Source: JBGTLW01 sp964614575 (GTDB lineage: Bacteria > Planctomycetota > Phycisphaerae > Phycisphaerales > Phycisphaeraceae). From it: a stretch of 35,258 bases of DNA. The notes under the pieces are model-generated. The model had not been told where the DNA came from. It did no database searches and saw only the letters and a list, made by a program, of their open reading frames with translations. The stretch lies in contig CAZTLX010000012.1 of assembly GCA_964614575.1 (NCBI GenBank), positions 1-35,258 of the forward strand. Direction: 5' to 3'. Shown one piece after another: positions 25,300-32,644 of the stretch (position 1 is its first letter; each line of letters starts with the position of its first letter). A program made the position numbers and the translations under genes.

Positions 25300-25905
25300 A
25301 TGCCTGAAGAATCAAACAAACCGTCCTCACCCGCCGCGCAATCCCGGTCGCGTAGCTCGTCGTCGTCGAAGTCGCGTTCGCGGCGGTCGCGGGAGGCGGT
25401 CTCGCCGGAAGAGTCGCAGCTCCAGAACCACGAGATCGCTCGGCACGAGTCCCGCCGCAGCAAGCGCAAGGCCAAAGTCTCGCAGCTCAATCTCACGTCG
25501 ATGATCGATGTGATCTTCCTGCTGCTGATCTACTTCGTCATCACCGCCAGCTTCGTCGAGAACGAGGGCGTGCTGATCGCGAAGCTGCCGACCGGCTCGG
25601 GTGCCGATCCACCGCCGGACGTCCTGCCGACGGAAAACATCGACATCATGATCACCAGTTACGACCAGACCGGTGCCATCATCGAGGTTGGCGCGCAGCG
25701 GTTCAGCAATTTCAGAGAATTGACCGGCTACCTGATCTCGATCCAGAACGACCCGGCCAAGGGCCGCAGCGGATTCGCCGCGCCCGACAACCCCATCATC
25801 ATCAAGCCCGGCGGTGAGGTGCGCTGGCAGCACGTGGTCAACGCCTTTAACAGCAGCGTCCGTGCGGCGTACACCAACGTCTCGTTCGCTCAGACCGGCG
25901 GCTGA
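25300..25905 (+). CDS. exbD: ExbD/TolR family protein (second) with Ser/Arg-rich cytoplasmic extension
   Basis: This 201-residue protein has the ExbD helix QLNLTSMIDVIFLLLIYFVI with conserved Asp70, then a periplasmic domain (ENIDIMITSYDQTGAIIEVG, PIIIKPGGEVRWQHVVNAFN). Unlike usual ExbD proteins, which have about 20 residues before the helix, it has about 60, low in complexity and rich in Ser, Arg and Lys (residues 9-35 alternate Ser and Arg). The start codon is 15 bases after the first exbD. The extension faces the cytoplasm and could bind nucleic acid, lipid head groups or the Ser-rich ExbB tail; none of this is shown. The two ExbD proteins differ greatly, so they are not a recent duplication. 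Confidence 0.9.
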   Translation: MPEESNKPSSPAAQSRSRSSSSSKSRSRRSREAVSPEESQLQNHEIARHESRRSKRKAKVSQLNLTSMIDVIFLLLIYFVITASFVENEGVLIAKLPTGSGADPPPDVLPTENIDIMITSYDQTGAIIEVGAQRFSNFRELTGYLISIQNDPAKGRSGFAAPDNPIIIKPGGEVRWQHVVNAFNSSVRAAYTNVSFAQTGG

Positions 25906-25950
25906 GCCGCGACCGCGTGGCATCACCGCGCTAAACTTCCTGAGTTGCCT

Positions 25951-28848
25951 ATGTGCCTGTCTCGAAACCTGTTGTTGCTGACCCGGCCTGCCGACGCCCG
26001 CCTGACGCGCGGCCTTCATCGCTGCGCGGCAACGCTGCTGCTGTTGTGCGGCTTGTCGGTCGGTGCGTGGGCCCAGGAAGATCGGCTCGACAGGTCCCAG
26101 TTCATTGAAGGGCTCGCCGAGCGCAATATGGGTGATCTGCTCGGGCATTACCTCGAGCAGGTGGGCGACCAGCTCCAGCCGATCGATCGCACCAACCTCA
26201 CGGTGCAGCAGAAGCTGATGATCTTCCGCAACGCGGACCCCAACGACCCGTCCTCGTGGTCTGAGGGGCTCGATGCGTTGTCCGACGCGATCGCGGTGCG
26301 CAAGCAGCTCATCGCCGACAACCCCGAGCACCGCCTGCACCCGGTCTGGCAGACCGACCTGGCCGAGATGCTGCTGACCGTGCAGGTGTCGCAGGCCTAC
26401 CGCAACGCCGACCTGTTTTATGAGTTTGGCGTGCCGACGCCTGAGCAGAAGGAGGCGTTTGAGACCGCGGCGCTCGACGCGCTGTCGGCCGCGTCGCAGG
26501 CGTTCGAAGGGTTCGATCGCCTCCAGGGCTTGATGGGCCGTCAGCCCGAGGTGCGGCGCGAACTGGAAGAGGCCGCGCTGCTGCAGGAGATCGACACCTA
26601 CCGTGAGGCGCGCACGCCGTTTTACCTCGCGTTCGCTTCTTATGACGTCGCGCTGCTGGCGGATGACCACCCGTACTTCGCGTCGATCGCGGCGGGGGAG
26701 CCCGGCCCGATCGAGATGCCGGCCCGGGCGAACACCATCGCGCTCGAACGCCAACGCCTGCTCAACGACGCGTTCGACCGCATCGAGCCCTTCGCCACCG
26801 ACACGTCCGACCCCTTCGGCATCCGCAAGCCCGCGATGTCGCTGGCGGGGCGCGTGCTGATCGCGCGCGGCGAAATGGACGAGGGCATCGACACGTTCCT
26901 CGCCCCCGCGATCGCGGATGAATCGTTTAACTCCTCCACGTTCCACCTGGCCGCCAGCCTCGGCCGGGCCTTCGGTATCGCGAAGCAGAACGACTTCGGC
27001 GGCGCGCACGACGCGTTGATCGAGATCGAACGCCACCCGCTGGTGGGGCAGTCGCCGCTGTACCGGTTGCTGGTGACCGACGCGATGCACCGGGTGTTGC
27101 TGATGGACATAGCGTCTCGCCCGGCGGAGCAGCGGCAGGCGATGTTGCCCGCGGCGTACTCGCCGTACCTGGAGATGCTCGAGGCCCTGCCCGCCGAAGA
27201 GCGCGAAGCGCTGGAGGTGTACATCTTCCGCCGCTGGGCCGACGGCATCCCCGAGGATGCGGACCTGGCGGCCTACCCGCCGATGGTGCGCCTGGCGGTG
27301 GCCGAGCTGAGCATGCTCGAAGGGCTGTCGGCCCGCGCCGCGTTGCAGCTTGGCGAGGCGGATCAGGCGGAAGCGGCCCGCGCCCATTTTGCGCGGGCGA
27401 TCGAAGCGGGGCAGACCCTGGCCGACCCATCGCAGCCCGAAGCCGAGCGGGCCCGCGGCATGTTTGCCCTGGCGTTTTCGCTGGTGAATCGCGAGGAGCT
27501 GAGCGAGGACGGACAGGACCCCGGGGTGATCCTGCGGGTGATCGACCTGGCGACCACCATCGCGGATCAGCTCCCCAACCAGCCGGTCTCCGAGCAGGCG
27601 ATGGCGTTGGCGATGAGCTATGCGCAGCAGTTGCACCTGCAGCAGGATGAGATCGGGCAGAAACTCCCCGGCGTTGACAGCGCGTATGAGAAGGCGGCCG
27701 AGGTGCTGTTTGACAAGTACGACGGCACCGCGATCGCCGACGAGCAACGGGTGTATTTCGCGCAGGTCGTGCTGCAGCCCAAAGGGGCGTATCTCGAAGC
27801 CGCGGAGATGTACGCCCGCGTGCCGTTCAACAGCCCGGAATACTTTTTGGCCCAGAGCGAAAGGCTGTTCTGCCTGCGGGACATCTGGGACCAGACGAAG
27901 ACGGCCGCGGACAAAGAGCTGGCGCGTCAGCGTGCGCAGGAGGAGGCCGAGGCGCTGGTTGAGGAGGCGCAGCGGGTGGCCGATCAGACGCGTGACCCCG
28001 ATCGGTTGCGTGAAGCCAACCGTGCCGAGGCCACGGCCAAGATCGTGCAGGCCGATCTGGCGATCGCCGCGAATGACACCGATGCCGCCCTCGCCCTGCT
28101 CGAAGACTTTGCCGAGAAGCACGAGCAGGACCCGGTCTATACCCCGATGGCGTTGGAACGGCGGATCCGGGCGATGGTGGAGGGCGGCCGTCTGGATGAT
28201 GCCGCGGCCGAGGCTCGGCAGATGATGGACCAATGGCCCGACAACGCCGCGGGCATCGTCTCGGACGTGCTAAGCAGCCTGGAAACGGAGATCGATGAGC
28301 TGACCCGTCGGGCCGAGCAGGAGGTCGTGGCCCAGCGTAAAGAAGAGCTGTTGGCCCGGCGTACGGAGCGCGCGGCCGTGGCGGTGAAGCTGGCCGAAGT
28401 GCTGCTGGTCTGGGCGCAGGATCAGGGCAAAGCCGGTGACGAGATGCTGCCGTACCGCCTGCCGCTGATCAAGTCGCTGCGGATGTCGGGTCAGTCGGAG
28501 CAGGCGCTGGCGCAGATCGTGCCGCTGGCCGAGGCGAATCCGAACGACGGCACGGTGCTGCTCGAACACGCCGAGGCGCTCTACGCGGTCGGCGGCGAGG
28601 CAAATCTCAAGCAGGCGCGGGCGATCTTCATCCGCCTGATCCAGGGGCTGGGCCGCTCGGACCCGCTGCCGAACGCCTACTGGCGGTCTTGGGTCCGCGT
28701 ACTCTCGATCGCCGACCGCCTCGGTGAAGGCACCGAGCAGATTGCCGGCCGCATCCGTCAACTCCGCGCCCAGGTCGATCCGGCGCTCGGAGGCCCCGAG
28801 TTCCGCCCGCAACTTGAAGAGCTTGAAGCCAAACACGCCGGGCAGTAA
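25951..28848 (+). CDS. Large exported helical-repeat (TPR-like) protein closing the Exb cluster
   Basis: The 965-residue product has an Arg-rich N-terminus, a signal peptide (CAATLLLLCGLSVGAWAQ), and nearly all-helical sequence after it, with many paired-helix segments of TPR character (ALEVYIFRRWADGIPEDADL, YAEKHEQ-type linkers, VALKLAEVLLVWAQDQGKAG-like pairs, LIKSLRMSGQSEQALAQIVP). No catalytic motif is seen. The end, ARAIFIRLIQGLGRSDPLPN, looks like one more repeat pair. It starts 45 bases after the second exbD; the ATG at 25951 has no strong ribosome site, and a TTG at 25945 is an alternative. A role as periplasmic scaffold for the proposed energised complex is inference. A 968-codon opposite-strand open frame here is a composition effect. 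Confidence 0.8.
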   Translation: MCLSRNLLLLTRPADARLTRGLHRCAATLLLLCGLSVGAWAQEDRLDRSQFIEGLAERNMGDLLGHYLEQVGDQLQPIDRTNLTVQQKLMIFRNADPNDPSSWSEGLDALSDAIAVRKQLIADNPEHRLHPVWQTDLAEMLLTVQVSQAYRNADLFYEFGVPTPEQKEAFETAALDALSAASQAFEGFDRLQGLMGRQPEVRRELEEAALLQEIDTYREARTPFYLAFASYDVALLADDHPYFASIAAGEPGPIEMPARANTIALERQRLLNDAFDRIEPFATDTSDPFGIRKPAMSLAGRVLIARGEMDEGIDTFLAPAIADESFNSSTFHLAASLGRAFGIAKQNDFGGAHDALIEIERHPLVGQSPLYRLLVTDAMHRVLLMDIASRPAEQRQAMLPAAYSPYLEMLEALPAEEREALEVYIFRRWADGIPEDADLAAYPPMVRLAVAELSMLEGLSARAALQLGEADQAEAARAHFARAIEAGQTLADPSQPEAERARGMFALAFSLVNREELSEDGQDPGVILRVIDLATTIADQLPNQPVSEQAMALAMSYAQQLHLQQDEIGQKLPGVDSAYEKAAEVLFDKYDGTAIADEQRVYFAQVVLQPKGAYLEAAEMYARVPFNSPEYFLAQSERLFCLRDIWDQTKTAADKELARQRAQEEAEALVEEAQRVADQTRDPDRLREANRAEATAKIVQADLAIAANDTDAALALLEDFAEKHEQDPVYTPMALERRIRAMVEGGRLDDAAAEARQMMDQWPDNAAGIVSDVLSSLETEIDELTRRAEQEVVAQRKEELLARRTERAAVAVKLAEVLLVWAQDQGKAGDEMLPYRLPLIKSLRMSGQSEQALAQIVPLAEANPNDGTVLLEHAEALYAVGGEANLKQARAIFIRLIQGLGRSDPLPNAYWRSWVRVLSIADRLGEGTEQIAGRIRQLRAQVDPALGGPEFRPQLEELEAKHAGQ

Positions 28849-28875
28849 CTCGTGACAAGGTGAGGGGTGAGAAGC

Positions 28876-28957
28876 TTCCGCCGCTTACGGCTTCGCGAAA
28901 ACTCCGCTCGCCTCTTGCGTACTGAGGCGTGAAGGCTGCGCGAAGCGGCAAGCGGAA
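28876..28957. repeat. REP-like palindromic repeat cluster
   Basis: The 153-base gap between the large helical gene and the aldo/keto reductase gene holds two inward-facing copies of an element. The minus-strand copy at 28877-28895 reads GCGAAGCCGTAAGCGGCGG, and a shorter plus-strand copy at 28940-28956 reads GCGAAGCGGCAAGCGGA. Between them CGCCTC (28909-28914) and GAGGCG (28924-28929) form a hairpin with a nine-base loop. A third copy is at 33804-33822. The cluster may also act as a transcription end between the two units, but there is no T-run. Confidence 0.6.
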
Positions 28958-29001
28958 AATGCCCATCACCCCCCGCACCCTCCCAACCTATACTCTCCCC
29001 C

Positions 29002-30069
29002 ATGCATCGCCTCCCCCTCCCCGGCACCGACCTGACCGTCTCGTTCCTCGCCTTCGGCAACTTCATGTTCGGCACCAACTGGTGGGGCGAGTTCTCCGAC
29101 GACGACGGCATCGCCCTGCAAAACAAGGCCTTCGACCTCGGCTGCAACTTCTTCGACACCGCCCCGGCCTACGGCAACGGGCGGGCCGAGGGCCTGATGC
29201 GCGGCACCTTCGACTACGCCGGCCGCGACAACCTCGTCATCACCACCAAGTTCGGCTACGACTTTTATCAAGACCCCGGCGAAGAGGGCGGCCACCGCGA
29301 ACGCAAGCAGAACTTCTCCGCCGACTTCATCCGCTTCGAATGCGAGAAAAGCCTCGAACGCATGGGCATCGACTGCATCGACCTCTACCAGGCCCACAAC
29401 CTCAAGCTGCCCGAGTACACCGACGAGCTGGTGGACACCATGCACGCGCTGAAGCGCGCGGGCAAGATCAGGGCTTGGGGCGTGGCTCTGGGCCCGGCGA
29501 TCGGCTGGCGCGAGGAGGGCGTCCGCGCGCTGCTCGAAGACGAGGCCGACATCGTGCAGACCGTCTTCAACCTCTACGAGCAGGCCCCCGGAAGAGAGCT
29601 TTGCGAGATCGTCGCCGCGCGTGGGAAGGGCGGCATCATCGCCCGCGTGCCGACCAACTCGGGCATGCTCGACGACGAGTTCAAGAGCCCCGACCACAAG
29701 TTCGAGCCTTGGGACCACCGCAAGTTCCGTGACCGCGACTGGCTGGTTTACGGCATCAAAAAGAACGACATCGTGCGGCCGATGGCGGAAAAACTCGGCC
29801 TGAGTCTGCGGCAGTTCGCGATCAAGTGGCTCGCCTCCCAGCCGGGCATTTTGGCCGTGGAACCCAACATCCTAAACGAGGCTGATCTGGCCGAATACGC
29901 CGCCGCCTGCGACGGCCGGCCGCTACCCGCGGGCGTGCTCGCCGAGCTGGGTGAGTTGTACGAAGCCGACTTCCACCTCGGCGACGGCGCGCACCCCTGC
30001 GACATCAAATCCTCCGTCGCCCCCGGCGGCGCGCTGCGTAGCGACTACGTGGCTCCCGTGGTCGTATGA
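29002..30069 (+). CDS. Aldo/keto reductase
   Basis: The 355-residue product has the (beta/alpha)8 aldo/keto reductase fold, with the catalytic tetrad visible: Asp52 and Tyr57 in FFDTAPAYGNGRAE, Lys83 in ITTKFGYD and His132 in LYQAHN. The C-terminal part (AEKLGLSLRQFAIKWLASQP) is typical of the NADPH-binding region. It would reduce a carbonyl or oxidise an alcohol or sugar; substrate unknown. It is cytoplasmic, with no signal peptide. Its stop overlaps the start of a voltage-gated channel gene by four bases (ATGA), so the two are translated together. This pairing recalls the beta subunits of animal Kv channels, which are aldo/keto reductases; whether it has meaning here is unproven. No strong ribosome site is seen before the ATG at 29002. 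Confidence 0.9.
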   Translation: MHRLPLPGTDLTVSFLAFGNFMFGTNWWGEFSDDDGIALQNKAFDLGCNFFDTAPAYGNGRAEGLMRGTFDYAGRDNLVITTKFGYDFYQDPGEEGGHRERKQNFSADFIRFECEKSLERMGIDCIDLYQAHNLKLPEYTDELVDTMHALKRAGKIRAWGVALGPAIGWREEGVRALLEDEADIVQTVFNLYEQAPGRELCEIVAARGKGGIIARVPTNSGMLDDEFKSPDHKFEPWDHRKFRDRDWLVYGIKKNDIVRPMAEKLGLSLRQFAIKWLASQPGILAVEPNILNEADLAEYAAACDGRPLPAGVLAELGELYEADFHLGDGAHPCDIKSSVAPGGALRSDYVAPVVV

Positions 30070-31004
30070 GCAATACCAGAGGCATGGCCGGGCGACACCC
30101 CTATCCCGACACCAACCCGCTGGGCCGTCTGGCGAACTCCAACGGCTTCCAGCACGCGATCCTGCTGCTGATCGGCGCGGCGGCGGTACTGATCGGCTTG
30201 GAAACCGACAAGCACCTGATGTCCCGCCACGGCGACTTGATCCTGCTCCTGGACAAGATCATCCTCTGGCTGTTCGTCGCCGAGGCCCTGCTTAAGATGG
30301 CGGCGCACGGCCGACACTTCTACCGCTACTTCCGCGACCCGTGGAACCTCTTCGACTTCGCCATCATCGCCGTCTGTTTCATGCCGTTCGATGGCCACTA
30401 TGCCGCGGTTCTGCGCCTGGCACGCATCCTCCGCGCCCTGCGGCTGGTCTCGGCGGTGCCCGCCCTGCAACTGCTCGTCGGCTCGCTGCTCAAGTCCATC
30501 CCGTCGATGTTCTACGTCGGCGCTTTGCTGATCATCCTCTTTTACATGTATGCGGTCACCGGCGTCTTCCTCTTCCGATACAACGACCCGTTCCACTTCG
30601 GCGACCTGCCCACCTCCCTGCTGTCGCTGTTCCGCGTGGTCACCCTCGAAGACTGGACCGACATCATGTATATCCAGATGTACGGCTCGGCCAACTACCC
30701 CAACTACGCCGAGTTGGGCCCACGCGCCGACGGTGCGGTGTCCAAGGAGATGCCGATGGCCGGGGCCGCGTTCTTCGTCTCTTTCGTGATGATCGGCACG
30801 ATGGTGATGCTTAACCTCTTCATCGGCGTGATCATCAACTCGATGGACGAGGCCCGCAAGGAGACGGCCGAGGATCGCCGCCTGGCTCACATCAGCGCCA
30901 CCGGCCAAGCCAGCGTCGGCGATGACCTAAACAGCTTGGAACGCGACCTCGAAGCGCTCACCGAACGCCTCCGCCTCCTGCGCTCGCGCGTGGGCAAAGA
31001 TTGA
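30066..31004 (+). CDS. Single-domain voltage-gated cation channel (BacNav/NaChBac-like)
   Basis: The 312-residue protein has six membrane helices in the ion_trans arrangement. S4 carries four Arg at three-residue steps (Arg117, 120, 123, 126 in RLARILRALRLV), so voltage sensing is likely. The pore has the pattern FRVVTLEDWTDIMY; the selectivity filter TLEDWTD (residues 193-199) differs from the TLESWS type of NaChBac/NavAb by extra acids at Asp196 and Asp199. S6 is FFVSFVMIGTMVMLNLFIGVI, preceded by a longer pore-to-S6 loop (residues 205-232) than in NaChBac. A C-terminal helix (LERDLEALTERLRLLRSR) fits the tetramer coiled coil. Either Ca2+ or Na+ selectivity is possible. Translation is coupled to the aldo/keto reductase gene. 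Confidence 0.9.
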   Translation: MSNTRGMAGRHPYPDTNPLGRLANSNGFQHAILLLIGAAAVLIGLETDKHLMSRHGDLILLLDKIILWLFVAEALLKMAAHGRHFYRYFRDPWNLFDFAIIAVCFMPFDGHYAAVLRLARILRALRLVSAVPALQLLVGSLLKSIPSMFYVGALLIILFYMYAVTGVFLFRYNDPFHFGDLPTSLLSLFRVVTLEDWTDIMYIQMYGSANYPNYAELGPRADGAVSKEMPMAGAAFFVSFVMIGTMVMLNLFIGVIINSMDEARKETAEDRRLAHISATGQASVGDDLNSLERDLEALTERLRLLRSRVGKD

Positions 31005-31021
31005 GCTACGATTGGCTGCCC

Positions 31022-31591
31022 ATGGCCTTTGACCTGCATCCCGAAGCGGACCTGTTGCACGCGGGCGTGCGGGTCAATCTGCGCGTGCGGGCGTTGCCGC
31101 GGGCATCGGGGGGTGTGCAGCGGCGCGAGATCGCGGAGGTGGCGGACGCGGTGGTGATCTTGCCGTTGATCGGGGTGGATGAGCTCGTGGCCGATGAGCG
31201 GGGGGCGGACTTCAGGGGACCTGCGGTCGTGTTGATTCGTAACGAGCGTTTCGCGGTGAAGCAGACGTTGTGGGAGCTGCCCGCCGGGACGCTTGAGCCG
31301 GGCGAAGACCCCGCCGCGTGCGCCGCGCGCGAGTTGGCCGAGGAAACGGGGTACGAGGCGCAGCGCATCGAGCGGCTGACCGCGTTCTACCCCTCGCCCG
31401 GCTTCTGCACCGAGAAGCTGCACGCCTACCGTGCGACGGGCCTGCGCCACATCGGCCAATCGCTGGACGAGACCGAGCGCATCACCCCGCACGTTGTCCC
31501 GCTGGCCGAGGCCTATGAGATGGTCCGCGACGGCCGCATCGAAGACGCGAAAACCATCGCCACGCTGCTCTACCACCACGCCTTCGGCTAA
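31022..31591 (+). CDS. NUDIX hydrolase, ADP-ribose pyrophosphatase-like
   Basis: The 189-residue product contains a complete Nudix box: Gly89, Glu95, Arg103-Glu104, Glu107-Glu108 and Gly110 in GTLEPGEDPAACAARELAEE followed by TGY, matching GX5EX7REUXEEXGU. The preceding WELPAG and following PSPGFCTEKLHAY resemble ADP-ribose/nucleoside-diphosphate-sugar pyrophosphatases. It would hydrolyse a nucleoside diphosphate linked to another moiety. The start is uncertain: ATG at 31022 (chosen; 17 bases after the channel stop) or a TTG at 31001 overlapping that stop; neither has a good ribosome site. It ends nine bases before the rhomboid gene, so they are likely in one operon. Confidence 0.88.
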   Translation: MAFDLHPEADLLHAGVRVNLRVRALPRASGGVQRREIAEVADAVVILPLIGVDELVADERGADFRGPAVVLIRNERFAVKQTLWELPAGTLEPGEDPAACAARELAEETGYEAQRIERLTAFYPSPGFCTEKLHAYRATGLRHIGQSLDETERITPHVVPLAEAYEMVRDGRIEDAKTIATLLYHHAFG

Positions 31592-31600
31592 AGTGTTCGC

Positions 31601-32485
31601 ATGGCTTGGGAAGACCGAGACTATTACCGCGAGGGGCCACGCTTCGGTTCGCGGCTGGGCAAAGGCTCGGTCGTCACGTGGCTGCTGATCATCAATGGTG
31701 CCGTGTTCGTGCTCGACGCGATCCTCTCCAGCGGCATGCGCATCCCGGCGTGGCTCTCGCCCTCGTGGATCGGCAACTTCAACGCTGAGCAGGCGATCTT
31801 CGGGTTCCAGCTCTGGCGCTGGTTCACCTACCAGTTCCTGCACGCCGATTTCTTCCACATCCTCTTCAACATGATCGGGCTGTACTTCTTCGGCCCGCTG
31901 CTGGAGCAGTGGTGGGGCAGCCGACGGTTCGTGGCGTTCTACCTGCTGTGCGGGGTGAGCGGGGCGTTGCTCATGACGTTTTTTGTGTTCGTGGCGCCCG
32001 GCGTCATCGTCCCGGAGGGTATCGATGCGCGGGGCATCCGTCTGGTCGGCGCGTCGGGGGCGATCTTCGGCATCCTCGCCGGCGCAGCCACGCTGTTCCC
32101 CAAGCAGCGGGTCATGCTGATCTTCCCGCCGATCCCGATGTCGATGCGCACGATGGCGCTGATCTTCCTGGGCATCGCGGCGTTGAGCCTGCTGGCCGGC
32201 TCGCCCAACGCCGGCGGCGAGGCGGCGCACCTCGGCGGGGCATTGTTTGGTTTTATCCTGGTTAAATCACCGCGGCTCCTCGATTGGGCCGACCGCTTCT
32301 CGCCCTCCTCGATTCAGCACAACGTGAATCAAGGCCGCTTTGAGCGCAAACGCAAGCAGGCCGCCGCGCGCGAGGCGGAGCTGGACCGGGTGCTCGCGAA
32401 GGTGAAGGACAAGGGCCTGCACTCACTGACGCGGGGCGAGAAGAAGACGCTGCAGCGTGCGACCGATGAGCGTCGGGGAATATAA
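31601..32485 (+). CDS. Rhomboid family intramembrane serine protease
   Basis: The 294-residue protein has about six membrane helices and the rhomboid catalytic pair: Ser152 in LVGASGAIFGILAG and His210 in AAHLGGALFGF. The conserved QFLHADFFHILFNM block (His81, Asn90) is intact, as is LEQWWGSRRFVAFYL in the L1-loop region. It would cleave membrane-anchored substrates within the bilayer. The extra hydrophilic N-terminus (20 residues) and a charged C-terminal tail of about 65 residues (KRKQAAAREAELDRVLAKVK, then KTLQRATDERRG) lie in the cytoplasm; the tail is common in planctomycete rhomboids. The ATG follows the NUDIX stop by nine bases. Substrates are not known. Confidence 0.92.
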   Translation: MAWEDRDYYREGPRFGSRLGKGSVVTWLLIINGAVFVLDAILSSGMRIPAWLSPSWIGNFNAEQAIFGFQLWRWFTYQFLHADFFHILFNMIGLYFFGPLLEQWWGSRRFVAFYLLCGVSGALLMTFFVFVAPGVIVPEGIDARGIRLVGASGAIFGILAGAATLFPKQRVMLIFPPIPMSMRTMALIFLGIAALSLLAGSPNAGGEAAHLGGALFGFILVKSPRLLDWADRFSPSSIQHNVNQGRFERKRKQAAAREAELDRVLAKVKDKGLHSLTRGEKKTLQRATDERRGI

Positions 32486-32511
32486 ACCCGGCGCAAGATG
32501 CTCTGGACATT

Positions 32512-32589
32512 AGCCGGCGAGCTACGCCTCGCCGGACGATCGCGAAGCGACCGGGCGAAGAACGCCCGGCGAGGCGTAGCTCGCCGGCT
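32512..32589. repeat. Perfect 24-bp inverted repeat between rhomboid and thioredoxin genes
   Basis: The left arm (32512-32535) starts AGCCGGCGAGCTACGCCTCG and its exact reverse complement is at 32566-32589. The 30-base centre contains CGCGAAGCGACCGGGCGAAG, similar to the REP-like elements elsewhere in the window. It is a strong hairpin in RNA or DNA, but without a T-run. It looks like a mobile miniature repeat rather than a terminator, though it may serve as one. Confidence 0.75.
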
Positions 32590-32644
32590 GTTTGCATCCG
32601 CGCCTATGCTATTGGCAACGCATCCCCTCATGAAAGGCCCGCCG

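Noticed and set aside
25327..28233. 968-codon open frame on the minus strand opposite the second exbD and the large helical gene
   Set aside because: It spans two well-supported genes on the other strand, is rich in Arg, Leu, Gly and His as expected for the complement of GC-rich coding DNA, and shows no known motif.
32498..32644. N-terminal extension of the thioredoxin protein through the inverted repeat
   Set aside because: The extension would be translated hairpin DNA, and a normal signal peptide with a ribosome site starts at 32645.
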